Source: Pedobacter sp. SYSU D00535
Lineage (GTDB): Bacteria > Bacteroidota > Bacteroidia > Sphingobacteriales > Sphingobacteriaceae
Direction of reading: 5' to 3'
NCBI RefSeq assembly: GCF_017355855.1
Contig: NZ_JAFEWD010000004.1
Location: forward strand, 310,001-374,000
DNA: 64,000 nucleotides
Both the position numbers and the translations under genes were made by a program. The notes under the pieces were generated by a model that saw only the letters and a program-made list of their open reading frames with translations, did not search any database and was not told where the DNA came from. Shown here piece by piece: positions 8,646-17,328 of this stretch. How positions within the stretch are numbered: position 1 is the stretch's first letter; each line of letters opens with the position of its first letter.

Positions 8646-9347
8646 ATGAAGCCATTCGTTATTTGCCATATGCTTGGATCGGTTGACGGTCGTATCAAGC
8701 AGGATATCTGGGGATTTAAGGACCACCATAAATACTTTGAAGAAACTGCCGCAAAAATAGAGGCGGACGCCTGGTTGGTGGGCCGGGTAACAATGCAGGA
8801 ATTTTCGAGCAAAGAGGAGCACGATCTAAGCCTTTTTCCGAATGTTATTGCGAAGGAGGATTTTGTAGCAGACCAGCCTGCAAAAGTTTATGCAGTAGTC
8901 ATAGATCCGTCTGGCAAATGCTTTTGGGATACCAATATGGTGTCTACCGAGCATGTAATTGAGGTGCTTACGGAGCAGGTGTCTTCAGCTTACCTGGAGC
9001 ATCTGCACAGTAAGAACGTTTCTTATATTTTCGGAGGCGAGAAGGAACTCGATTTAGATCTGGTTCTGCAGAAATTGTATCAGCTGTTTGGGATTAAAGT
9101 AGTTCGGATTGATGGAGGAGGTCATGTAAACGGGTCGTTTTTAAATGCTGGTTTGATTGACGAGTTTAGCCTTGTTTTAGCACCAGTGGCTGATGGAACA
9201 ATTGGGTCGCCTACTGTTTTTGAAGCAGTAGAGGGATATGAAAACCGTAAGGCGACACAGTTCAAAATTAAATCGGCCGATAGGATATATGACGACTTTT
9301 TGTGGATTCGCTATAAAGTGTTGAAGGATCTGGAAGTGGCTAGATAA
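8646..9347 (+). CDS. Dihydrofolate reductase-fold protein (RibD C-terminal family)
   Basis: The 233-residue protein has the DHFR-like fold. The start carries the SVDGRI motif (residues 11-16), then AWLVGRVTMQEF (about 40-51), and a C-terminal block with IDGGGHVNGSFLNAGLIDEFSLVLAPV, as in RibD-C proteins. These are NADPH-dependent reductases of pyrimidine or pterin-like substrates, and the substrate of this one is unknown. Two shorter relatives sit at 49836 and 50474. It lies 60 bp after the dehydrogenase gene and is followed by a hairpin terminator. Confidence 0.85.
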   Translation: MKPFVICHMLGSVDGRIKQDIWGFKDHHKYFEETAAKIEADAWLVGRVTMQEFSSKEEHDLSLFPNVIAKEDFVADQPAKVYAVVIDPSGKCFWDTNMVSTEHVIEVLTEQVSSAYLEHLHSKNVSYIFGGEKELDLDLVLQKLYQLFGIKVVRIDGGGHVNGSFLNAGLIDEFSLVLAPVADGTIGSPTVFEAVEGYENRKATQFKIKSADRIYDDFLWIRYKVLKDLEVAR

Positions 9348-9384
9348 CATGGATTGTGTCCAATGACTTGCTGGGATTTTAGGG

Positions 9385-9412
9385 ATTCCGTAGAGCATTA
9401 ACCCTACGGAAT
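9385..9412. terminator. Hairpin terminator between convergent genes
   Basis: A 9-bp inverted repeat (ATTCCGTAG / CTACGGAAT) with a 10-base spacer lies between the ends of the DHFR-fold gene (9347) and the minus-strand small gene (9426). It likely serves both. Confidence 0.6.
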
Positions 9413-9425
9413 TTGCTGTCTTTAT

Positions 9426-9680
9426 CTAAGGCAGCTGTTTAGGTAACAGAAAGGTAGTTTCCTTATCCTCCGACAAGATGTCAAAAAGGATATCCTCGGT
9501 CCTGTGTGGAAGGCGCCTGTTGATGCATTGCTTTATCTTGCGCTCAATCTCCAACGAGCCCCTTTCAAAGTCATCATCGTTCAACTTCACAACAATGTGA
9601 TTCATAAACGAAGAAAATTCAACATCAATGCACTCTTCCTCTCTTAGCAAATCGACAACTGTAGATTTTAATGTTTTCAT
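9426..9680 (-). CDS. Small hypothetical protein
   Basis: This is an 84-residue protein, acidic and apparently soluble, with alternating beta/alpha character (HIVVKLNDDDFERG, IERKIKQCINRRLP). No signal peptide, membrane helix or known motif was recognised. A good frame, an isolated position and a terminator downstream support it being real. A pair of direct repeats upstream (9698-9727) may be its operator or promoter region. Confidence 0.6.
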   Translation of the reverse strand: MKTLKSTVVDLLREEECIDVEFSSFMNHIVVKLNDDDFERGSLEIERKIKQCINRRLPHRTEDILFDILSEDKETTFLLPKQLP

Positions 9681-10064
9681 GGCGAAGGTATTAGTATTTT
9701 ATACGTGCTTAAGTATTTATACGTGCTCGGCCAAAAGTGTGCCACTGGAATTTGAGAAATAATGCCTGAAAAGCGATAGAACACAGCTTTTTATCTTATT
9801 TGCACTGAGTCTCTGAATTTTTATTAATACGCTAATAAGCCGCCAATGAGTAAGGGAATTTTTAAGGAAAATTTAACGCCTCACAGGGGAGCAGCGCTTC
9901 AGTCGCATCTTTACAAAGTGCTGTAAAACGGATAGTTTGTTGAGCTAAGCTTCCAATTCCCTAATTTAACCTTCTGAATGTCATACCCAGTCTTCAGTTC
10001 GCTGAACGAAGTATAAAAAAACAAGGATTTAGGGAAACTGAGAAGGACTGGAATTTATAGTATC
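9681..10064. other. Divergent intergenic region, 384 bp, promoters expected
   Basis: The region lies between a minus-strand small gene and a plus-strand secreted FGE-like gene, so it should hold both promoters. I see no ORF worth calling. Apart from the direct repeats at 9698-9727 there is only a purine-rich GAAGGAC about 15 bases before the ATG at 10065, a possible ribosome binding site. Confidence 0.5.
9698..9727. repeat. Pair of 12-bp direct repeats, possible operator
   Basis: TTTATACGTGCT occurs at 9698-9709 and again at 9716-9727, an 18-bp period, starting 18 bp upstream of the minus-strand gene at 9426-9680. Close tandem spacing upstream of a gene fits a regulator binding site. No regulator can be named. 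Confidence 0.45.
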
Positions 10065-11108
10065 ATGAGGACAAAAAACAGTTTACTCAGGCTTTTAGTA
10101 TTTTTTTCGGCATCACTGATGTTGTCTTTTGGATCATCAGTGACAAACGGACAGGAAAAACAATCAGGCTCTACTGAGAACCCGGGAATGGTGTGGATTG
10201 CCGGGGGAGAGTTTGAGCAGGGGGGCGATAATGAGCAGGCTGCAGCAGATGAGTTTCCAAAACATAAGGTAAAAGTGCGAGGTTTTTGGATGGATGCGAC
10301 GGAGGTCACTAACGCTCAATTCGCAGCCTTTGTTAGGGCTACTGGCTACGTCACCACAGCCGAACGGAAGCCCGACTGGGAGGAGCTCAAGAAGCAGCTG
10401 CCTGCAGGGACACCAAAGCCGGATGAAAGCGTCTTAGTGCCTTCTTCTCTGGTATTTGAAGCGCCGGATGGAGCGGTGGGATTGAGCGACTATTCGCAGT
10501 GGTGGGAGTGGAAGGAGGGCGCAAACTGGAGACATCCGGGAGGGCCGGGGACAGATATCGTGGGGAAGGAGGATTTTCCGGTAGTGCATGTTTCCTGGCT
10601 GGATGCCCAAGCCTATGCAAAATGGGCGGGCAAGCGTTTACCAACTGAAGCCGAATGGGAATACGCAGCCAGGGGCGGGCTAAAAAACAATGTTTATCCC
10701 TGGGGAAATGAACCTGCAAGTTCGGGAACTCCCAAAGCAAACTTCTGGCAAGGAGACTTTCCCCATAAGAACACCCTTCTCGATAAGTTTTATACTTCGG
10801 CTCCTGTAAAATCTTTTCCTGCTAACAGATACGGACTGTATGATATGGGCGGAAACGTATGGGAATGGTGTGCGGACCTCTATCATAATGCCTATTACGA
10901 GCAGGTAAAAAGCGGTGCTGACAACCCAAGCGGCCCCGCTACGAGTTTTGACCCTGATGAACCCGATGCTTTGAAGCGGGTTATGCGGGGAGGTTCTTTC
11001 TTATGCAATGATTCATACTGTTCCGGCTATCGGGTTGCCAGAAGAATGAAAAGCACTGAAGACAGTAGCATGGAACATGTGGGCTTTAGATGCGTGCGGG
11101 ATAAGTAA
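10065..11108 (+). CDS. Secreted formylglycine-generating enzyme-like (SUMF1/FGE-sulfatase domain) protein
   Basis: The 347-residue protein starts with a signal peptide (about 1-30, ending near NGQEK) and continues with one full FGE-sulfatase domain. It has GFWMDATEVTNAQFAAFV near 68-85, RLPTEAEWEYAARGG near 195, and a C-terminal RGGSFLCNDSYCSGYR block. That last block holds two cysteines four residues apart, in the position of the copper-binding cysteine pair of true formylglycine-generating enzymes, which many PvdO/EgtB-like relatives lack. FGE oxidises a sulfatase cysteine to formylglycine. No sulfatase is encoded in the window, so the substrate would be elsewhere or different. The activity is inferred. 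Confidence 0.85.
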   Translation: MRTKNSLLRLLVFFSASLMLSFGSSVTNGQEKQSGSTENPGMVWIAGGEFEQGGDNEQAAADEFPKHKVKVRGFWMDATEVTNAQFAAFVRATGYVTTAERKPDWEELKKQLPAGTPKPDESVLVPSSLVFEAPDGAVGLSDYSQWWEWKEGANWRHPGGPGTDIVGKEDFPVVHVSWLDAQAYAKWAGKRLPTEAEWEYAARGGLKNNVYPWGNEPASSGTPKANFWQGDFPHKNTLLDKFYTSAPVKSFPANRYGLYDMGGNVWEWCADLYHNAYYEQVKSGADNPSGPATSFDPDEPDALKRVMRGGSFLCNDSYCSGYRVARRMKSTEDSSMEHVGFRCVRDK

Positions 11109-11121
11109 ATCAGTATTGGGA

Positions 11122-12792
11122 TTACCTTGTCTCATACAAATAAGCATTTATATTTTCACGAGTCTGGAAGGTGTCAATTCTTTTTCCTAAAAAACTAAGC
11201 TTTGAGGGAAGGCTCTCGAGGTGTTCGGGATGCTGGTAATACCAGTTGAATTGCCGGATATCATCACCCAAGTTAAAGCTGGGGTAGTTCATATACACAA
11301 ACCAAATCCGCTTATACTGCTTCAAGCTGTTGAGCTCCTGTTTTAGCTTTGCATGATATTCATTCAGCGACTTTGACGAGCGCCGGAAATCGCCTCCCAC
11401 CATAGCTTTAAAATCGAGATGATATGCTTGCCGGTAGTAATAGTAAGGCCATTTGCTGTTCCAGTAAATGTAAACCAGATCGCCGTTGCGGACATGCTTT
11501 TGGATATAGGTATACATCTCCCGCTGTTCCCAGTTTTTGTAGCCACCCAGCAAGTCCTTCCTGATTGTTTGAACAACGCTATTGCCTATCGCGCCCGAAA
11601 TAACAAGTGCCGGCAAGATGTAAAAGAGTAGGGGTCGCTGCGTTGCCTGTAGTAGTTTTTGAGAAGCAGCAAGACAGCCAGTCACAATCAGAATAATTAA
11701 CAGAGGGGAAAGGTAGACCGTAAGCCGTTCAAAGAATGGGTAAACCTCTAGTGCAGAAGCTAGTAAGTGAAGGGTGATGGGAAGCACAACAATGAAGAAT
11801 TGTGTCGCGTTCTTCTTGTATAATTTATACGCTCCGTAAAACATCAAGGCCACCGGAATGAGCGCCATGCGAAGGATGACCTGCCCTGCCGTGGAACGTG
11901 CTTGGCCGGGGAACCAGCTTAAGCCCAATGGATAGTCCATTAAAGTGAAAGGCCTTTTCACATACCACATCAGGTCTGTAAGAGAAAGTGGCGGAAAGGG
12001 CATAAAGCTATTACGTTCTCTAAACCATTCCACCAGCCATGCAGAGTCATCATAGTCTTTTAGAAAGAAGACGTAGTTTACAATCAGAGAAACTAGCCAG
12101 ATCCCGAAAGGAATTAGCAAAAGCGAAAAGGTTTTCCAGGACCTGTTTTTCAGATGAATAAATACTACGGTCGCCGCTATTCCCCCTAATACAAAGATAG
12201 AGGAGAAGGAGAACCAGAGTAGCAGCGCTCCAAAAATTCCCCAAAGCACTAACCATTTGATTTCAAGCCTGGCCTGGAAAAAGATATAGCCGTTTACTGC
12301 AAGTAGGGAAGCCAGTAGCTCTGTACTGTATTGTTTGGCTTCTACCGTGTGATAGACCAGTACGGGAGAGAAACAGATCGCCGCAAGAGCTAATGCGACT
12401 CCTGCCGGAGAGGGGATGAAATGTCTTAAGGTGGGCAAGGCTGCTACAAGGCTGATAAGTCCGCATAATAGAGGAAAGGCACGCAAGGCCATCTCTCCTG
12501 GACCAAAAAGTACTACAAAGAGTTTGGTGGCCCAAAGAAATCCCAGGGGCGCTTTTTGTTCGCTATCCAAGGGACCCGAGGCTAACTCCAGGAAGTCGAG
12601 GTGAAGGAAGCTTGTTGACAAATACACCTCATCAATCCAAAGGGAACGGTTGTAAAAGTAGTGAATAAGTCGCAGCAGGATACCCAGGCTGATGATCAAA
12701 ATAATCAATGGTTTTAACGTTGCGATGCTTTGCCTTCTAGGTGGCAAGGCGGTAAGAGCTGGTTGAGGCTCCGGATATAGGTAGGTTAACAT
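11122..12792 (-). CDS. GT39/ArnT-like membrane glycosyltransferase
   Basis: The protein has 556 residues with about 10-12 membrane helices and a periplasmic C-terminal part of about 130 residues. Near residue 65 it has the acidic loop motif RSLWIDEVYLS. Asp-Glu in the first periplasmic loop is the catalytic hallmark of GT39/GT-C enzymes, which move sugars from polyprenyl-phosphate to lipid or protein. I use the ATG at 12792; a longer TTG start at 12834 adds 14 unlikely residues. It converges with the FGE-like gene (ends 14 bp apart). Acceptor and donor are unknown. Confidence 0.8.
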   Translation of the reverse strand: MLTYLYPEPQPALTALPPRRQSIATLKPLIILIISLGILLRLIHYFYNRSLWIDEVYLSTSFLHLDFLELASGPLDSEQKAPLGFLWATKLFVVLFGPGEMALRAFPLLCGLISLVAALPTLRHFIPSPAGVALALAAICFSPVLVYHTVEAKQYSTELLASLLAVNGYIFFQARLEIKWLVLWGIFGALLLWFSFSSIFVLGGIAATVVFIHLKNRSWKTFSLLLIPFGIWLVSLIVNYVFFLKDYDDSAWLVEWFRERNSFMPFPPLSLTDLMWYVKRPFTLMDYPLGLSWFPGQARSTAGQVILRMALIPVALMFYGAYKLYKKNATQFFIVVLPITLHLLASALEVYPFFERLTVYLSPLLIILIVTGCLAASQKLLQATQRPLLFYILPALVISGAIGNSVVQTIRKDLLGGYKNWEQREMYTYIQKHVRNGDLVYIYWNSKWPYYYYRQAYHLDFKAMVGGDFRRSSKSLNEYHAKLKQELNSLKQYKRIWFVYMNYPSFNLGDDIRQFNWYYQHPEHLESLPSKLSFLGKRIDTFQTRENINAYLYETR

Positions 12793-13148
12793 GAGAGAGT
12801 TGTTTAGATGCAGGGGAACCAGATCTAGCCCCAATATTTCGTCGGGACAGATCTATTCTCACACATTCTCTTAAACATTAAAGATGGAAAGTTGTTTAGG
12901 ATGTGCCCGTCTTTTTTAATAATTGCTTATTTGATATTTCTGGAGGGTGAGTGGAGTTTGTGTTAGTTTGATATTTTTTTGACCTTTTTATTAGTTGTTT
13001 CTTGTCTTTTTTTTGTGTTATTCTCAAAGTGATCCTTTTTTCCGGTATTTTCTTAATTATTTACAATTAATCTGCTTATTCAGCAATAAAATTGGTAATT
13101 TACGACTGTATTTGTTGTTGAGTTCAATGCGTTTGCGGTATATATAAT
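12793..13148. other. AT-rich divergent intergenic region upstream of the Anbu operon
   Basis: These 356 bp lie between a minus-strand glycosyltransferase and the plus-strand Anbu operon and contain T-rich tracts around 12910-13090. I see no ORF. Promoters for both sides are expected here. A TTTG-containing stretch at about 13105-13120 would fit a Bacteroidota -7 element, but I cannot fix it. Confidence 0.4.
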
Positions 13149-14606
13149 ATGGGTATGGCTGAAGTTTCCGATTTTTTAGAAAAGTATGTGCCTGATCTCG
13201 GGGTTTGGGACGAGATGTTGTGCGAGAAGAAACAAATTCGCTCTTCTTATGCCAACGTGATAAATTACCTGGTGAAGGAAGCGGAAGACCTAAACAAAAA
13301 GGAAGAGCTGGCTAAAAGATTATTCATGAGTCAGGGGATTACCTTCACGGTATACGACAGCGGAGAAGGAATTGAAAAAATATTTCCTTTTGATATGATC
13401 CCCCGGATTATTACAGCTACCGAGTGGGACTTTATCGAAAGGGGAATCAAGCAGCGCTTGAAGGCGCTGAATCTGTTTCTGAAGGATGTTTATCATAACC
13501 GGTTTATATTGGATGATGGAGTTATTCCGAGGGAAATGATCTATTCCTGTCCCCACTACATCCGCGAAATGTACCAGCTGCCAGTCCCGAAGGATATTTA
13601 TGTACATATAGCAGGAATTGATCTCATTAGAGACCATGATGGCACTTTTTACGTGCTTGAGGACAATCTTCGTACTCCTTCCGGGGTGAGCTACATGCTG
13701 GAGAACAGGGAAATTACTAAACGTCTTTTTCCAGACTTGCTTCCTCAATGTAGGGTGAGAAGTGTTACGGAATATCCGGAAATCTTATATAAAAATTTGG
13801 TGGCTCTCTCTCCCCGGCAGATCAGTAATCCCACCGTTATCCTTTTAAGTCCGGGTATTTATAATTCGGCTTATTTCGAACATACCACCCTCGCTCGTTT
13901 GATGGGTGTCGAGTTGGTAGAAGGCAGGGATCTCGTGATGGATAATCATAAAGTGTACATGAAAACAACCAAGGGCTTGCAGCAGGTGGATGTTATTTAT
14001 CGGCGCGTGGATGATGAATATCTGGACCCTCTGGTGTTTAATCCAGGAAGTGTACTGGGAGTAGCGGGCATCATGAGCGCCTATCGTCAGGGAAATGTAG
14101 CGATCGTAAATGCTGTGGGTAATGGGGTGGCTGACGACAAGGCAATCTACAGCTACGTACCGGAGATGATCCGGTATTATCTGAATGAAGAACCTTTGCT
14201 GAAAAATGTACCTACTTACAAGCTTGAAAACGCGGACGAGCGAGAGTACGTTTTCAAAAATATCGATACCATGGTGGTTAAGAAAACCAATGGGAGTGGA
14301 GGCTACGGAATGTTGATGGGGCAGTCGGCCACCCAGCAGGAAATAGAGGAATACAAACTTGAGATCTTGAAGGATCCACGCCAGTTTATTGCCCAGCCTA
14401 CCATCAATCTATCTGCTGCACCCTGTTACTTCAATGGTAAGTTAAACCCGCGAAGAATAGACCTTCGTCCCTTCGCTTTATGCGGGCCGGACGGTATTAC
14501 CATAGTTCCGGGAGGATTAACACGTGTAGCCTTAAAGGAAGGATCACTCGTGGTGAATAGTTCTCAGGGAGGTGGGAGTAAAGACACCTGGGTTTTGGCA
14601 GAATAA
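13149..14606 (+). CDS. Circularly permuted ATP-grasp protein (COG2308 type), Anbu-operon gene
   Basis: This 485-residue protein belongs to the circularly permuted ATP-grasp family. Diagnostic blocks are HIAGIDLIRDHDGTFYVLEDN (about 158-178, acidic ATP/Mg site), RRVDDEYLDPL near 285, and GSGGYGM near 380 followed by FIAQPTINLS. ATP-grasp enzymes form amide or peptide bonds through acyl-phosphates. It is first in a tight five-gene operon, with a 16-bp gap to the alpha-E gene. In other bacteria the same set accompanies the Anbu protease, and a peptide-tagging role has been proposed from genomics. The substrate is unknown. Confidence 0.88.
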   Translation: MGMAEVSDFLEKYVPDLGVWDEMLCEKKQIRSSYANVINYLVKEAEDLNKKEELAKRLFMSQGITFTVYDSGEGIEKIFPFDMIPRIITATEWDFIERGIKQRLKALNLFLKDVYHNRFILDDGVIPREMIYSCPHYIREMYQLPVPKDIYVHIAGIDLIRDHDGTFYVLEDNLRTPSGVSYMLENREITKRLFPDLLPQCRVRSVTEYPEILYKNLVALSPRQISNPTVILLSPGIYNSAYFEHTTLARLMGVELVEGRDLVMDNHKVYMKTTKGLQQVDVIYRRVDDEYLDPLVFNPGSVLGVAGIMSAYRQGNVAIVNAVGNGVADDKAIYSYVPEMIRYYLNEEPLLKNVPTYKLENADEREYVFKNIDTMVVKKTNGSGGYGMLMGQSATQQEIEEYKLEILKDPRQFIAQPTINLSAAPCYFNGKLNPRRIDLRPFALCGPDGITIVPGGLTRVALKEGSLVVNSSQGGGSKDTWVLAE

Positions 14607-14622
14607 AAATTAAAACAAGCGA

Positions 14623-15555
14623 ATGTTAAGCAGAGTAGCAGCAAATTTATACTGGCTGAGCAGGTACATGGAGCGCAGCGACGGAGTACTGCGTATGTTG
14701 AAGATCAACTACGCATCTTCGCAGGATGCTTTAACTGAATTTTCATGGGCATCTGTGATAAATATTTATTCAAATATCAGCGAAGATCGCTTAAAGCAAA
14801 TAGAATACAAGGGACGTCAGGTTCTTGACTACATGCTGTTTCAAAAAGATAACCCTTGTTCAATACTCAGCCTGATCTCAATGGCCAGGGAGAATGCAAG
14901 GAGTGTCCAGGATCATATTACCAACGACCTTTGGCAATGCCTCAATGAATATTATTTGCTGATGCGGGATCCTGCATTAATTCGATCTTTGAAGAAAGAC
15001 GATCCCATTTCTGTGCTCGACCTGCTGATTAAACAGATCATGCTCTACTATGGTACGGCAGAGGTGACGATGGCAAGAGGCGAAAGCAGGAGCTTTATGA
15101 GTATCGGGAAGTACTTGGAAAGGAGTATTCAATCGGCCGATTTGCTTCATGTAAAGTTTGGTTCGTTGGACCATAACCCTGATTTGCTTACAAACGCCAG
15201 TTATTGGAAACATTTATTGCAATCATTGGGAGGCTATGAGCTTTACCTGAAAACGTTCAGGCAGGGGTTCGAGGTGGAAAATATCCTGGATCAGGTGGTA
15301 TTAAATGTTGATTTCCCGAGGTCAGTAATCTATTCCATCAACAACATCAGCAAGCACTTCGAGAAGCTGAAAAGCGATCATTACATTAATGATAACAGGG
15401 AGCTTTCGTTCATGATCGGTCGGTTGCAAAGCCGTATTAAATACAGTTCTGTTAGTTCAATCAGCGCCGAGGGCCTGGGATTTTTGTCGTCGGTGAAGAA
15501 CGAGCTATATCAAATCGGCAATGCCTTTCATAAAAATTATTTCTCTCATGCCTAA
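14623..15555 (+). CDS. Alpha-E domain protein (COG2307 type), Anbu-operon gene
   Basis: The 310-residue, almost entirely helical protein opens with the family signature MLSRVAANLYWLSRYMERSD. The family is named alpha-E and nearly always follows a COG2308 ATP-grasp gene, as here, probably as its partner. It has no signal peptide or membrane helix. The next gene begins 14 bp downstream, so translation is probably coupled. No catalytic residues are known. Confidence 0.88.
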   Translation: MLSRVAANLYWLSRYMERSDGVLRMLKINYASSQDALTEFSWASVINIYSNISEDRLKQIEYKGRQVLDYMLFQKDNPCSILSLISMARENARSVQDHITNDLWQCLNEYYLLMRDPALIRSLKKDDPISVLDLLIKQIMLYYGTAEVTMARGESRSFMSIGKYLERSIQSADLLHVKFGSLDHNPDLLTNASYWKHLLQSLGGYELYLKTFRQGFEVENILDQVVLNVDFPRSVIYSINNISKHFEKLKSDHYINDNRELSFMIGRLQSRIKYSSVSSISAEGLGFLSSVKNELYQIGNAFHKNYFSHA

Positions 15556-15569
15556 TATACACCTTTGCG

Positions 15570-16538
15570 ATGCCTGAATTTACAATCAAACATATTACCA
15601 GTTATCTGTATAGGGGAGAGGTGTACGATAGCGCAAACCAGATAATTCTTTATCCGATAAGTGATGAGTACCAGGAAGTCCAAAGTCAGGAGCTGCTAAT
15701 TACCGGAAACCCTCAAATTGCTCATCATACAGATTATTACGGAAATAAGATCGGCACCTTCACCGTACGAGAGCCGCACACCTATCTTGAGATTCTTTCA
15801 AGATTGAAGGTAGTTACAAGAGCGCGTCCCATTCCCGAAGACACAATATTTGCCGGAGAGCAGTGGACGGAACTGGAAAAGCTCCAGAAGAGGATGCCCT
15901 ACGTCGACTTTCTGAATATTGAGCATTTCAGTTTCTCTGATGAAATTGCTGCCATTATCAAGACAGAACGGGTGCAAACTCCTTTCAAAACCGCGCTTCA
16001 TTTTTGCAGGTATGTGTATGAGAATTTTGAATATATCCCGGGTATTACCAACGTAGAAACGCAACCAGACGAAATTTGGAAGCTGAAGGCAGGGGTATGT
16101 CAGGATTTTGCCCATATGTTGTTGGTGATGCTTCGACACATCCGTATTCCGTCCCGATATGTTAGCGGTTATATCTGCCCCAATAAAAATGGGATGAGGG
16201 GTGAAGGGGCTACTCATGCCTGGGTGGAAAGCTTCATACCCGGTTATGGCTGGATGGGGCTTGATCCTACCAACAACTGCATTGTGAACGACACCCATGT
16301 CCGTCTTGCCGTCGGCAGAAATTTTACAGACTGCTCGCCTGTAAAAGGAGTGTACCGGGGTAACCCGGAGCATCAGCTGAAGGTGAATGTCACTGTATCC
16401 TACCAGGGCGATGAGCCTGAGGCTAACGAGTACTTTGTCGTTCTCAAGCCCGAGCCCGTCAACCTTATTGTTAAAAATAGCTTCGCTCTGCATCAGGAGC
16501 TTATGGAGCAGCAACAACAACAACAGCAGCAACAATAG
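15570..16538 (+). CDS. Transglutaminase-like cysteine peptidase with a polyglutamine tail, Anbu operon
   Basis: The 322-residue protein has an N-terminal beta-rich domain (about 1-110, transglutaminase N type) and a transglutaminase core. The triad is visible as Cys in AGVCQDFAHM (about 175), His in ATHAWVES (about 218) and Asp in GLDPTNN (about 234). Such enzymes cleave or transfer acyl groups at peptide bonds. An odd feature is the C-terminal run of nine glutamines encoded by mixed CAA/CAG codons (16509-16535), which could change in length by slippage. It is the third gene of the Anbu operon. The activity is inferred from the triad. Confidence 0.88.
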   Translation: MPEFTIKHITSYLYRGEVYDSANQIILYPISDEYQEVQSQELLITGNPQIAHHTDYYGNKIGTFTVREPHTYLEILSRLKVVTRARPIPEDTIFAGEQWTELEKLQKRMPYVDFLNIEHFSFSDEIAAIIKTERVQTPFKTALHFCRYVYENFEYIPGITNVETQPDEIWKLKAGVCQDFAHMLLVMLRHIRIPSRYVSGYICPNKNGMRGEGATHAWVESFIPGYGWMGLDPTNNCIVNDTHVRLAVGRNFTDCSPVKGVYRGNPEHQLKVNVTVSYQGDEPEANEYFVVLKPEPVNLIVKNSFALHQELMEQQQQQQQQQ

Positions 16539-16591
16539 TGGCTAAACAACGTAACAGTCTCTTTAAAGAAGTATCTTAGCCAATATTTGAG

Positions 16592-17320
16592 ATGACGTAC
16601 TGTTTAGCCATAAAAGTGAAAGAGGGACTGGTTGCTATTGCGGATACCAGAATTACTTCGGGTACCGATACCACGTCAAAGAAGAAAATCTACCTGGAAC
16701 AGAGAGACCACCATTCTCTTTTTGTAATGACCAGCGGATTGCGCTCCGTAAGAGATAAAGCCGTCATATATTTCAAAGAGTTGCTGGATGACGGTTTGGA
16801 ATTTAACAAGCTTTATAAGGCAGTAAACGCGTTTGGTCAGCAGATACGCCGTGTAGCGGATGAGGACAAGCAATCACTGGAGAAGGCAGGTTTGAAGTTT
16901 AACCTGACGTCTATCATTGGAGGGCAGCTGAAAGACGATGAAGAGCACAAGTTGTTCCTCCTGTATCCCGAAGGTAACTGGGTAGAGCTGGATGAAGGAG
17001 CCCCTTTTATCATCATTGGAAACTCCGGCCATGGAAAGCCAATATTGAATCGCACACTCGATAGTGACTCAAGCATGGAACTGGCACTGAAAACCGGTTT
17101 CCTATCCTTTGACTCCACCAGGGCAAGCGCTAATGACGTGGACTTTCCGATTGATGTGGTGCTCTATCGTAAGAATTCTTTTGCAATGGTGGAACACAGG
17201 TACGAGAAGAATGATTTGGAAAACGTTTCCTGCCTCTGGGCAAAGGAACTTAAAGCGGCCCTGCAACGCATTCCTGAAGACTGGATGGAAACTGTCTTTA
17301 AAAAATTGCCCGAGAAATAA
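16592..17320 (+). CDS. Anbu, proteasome-type N-terminal nucleophile protease
   Basis: The 242-residue protein matches the Anbu (ancestral beta subunit, COG3484) family. It starts MTYCLAIKV, so Thr2 becomes the nucleophile after Met removal. It continues with the beta-subunit pattern AIADTRITSGTDTTSKKKIYL, including the Asp near 18 and the Lys near 32 used by Ntn hydrolases. Anbu forms proteasome-like rings in other bacteria. Its operon here (ATP-grasp, alpha-E and two transglutaminases) is the classical Anbu neighbourhood. The biological substrate is not established. The start is fixed by the need for Thr at position 2. Confidence 0.9.
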   Translation: MTYCLAIKVKEGLVAIADTRITSGTDTTSKKKIYLEQRDHHSLFVMTSGLRSVRDKAVIYFKELLDDGLEFNKLYKAVNAFGQQIRRVADEDKQSLEKAGLKFNLTSIIGGQLKDDEEHKLFLLYPEGNWVELDEGAPFIIIGNSGHGKPILNRTLDSDSSMELALKTGFLSFDSTRASANDVDFPIDVVLYRKNSFAMVEHRYEKNDLENVSCLWAKELKAALQRIPEDWMETVFKKLPEK

Positions 17321-17328
17321 TTCTTAAT

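Noticed and set aside
15798..16535. A 245-residue minus-strand frame opposite the transglutaminase gene
   Set aside because: It is the antisense shadow of the transglutaminase; its poly-Leu start is the reverse of the CAA/CAG run.
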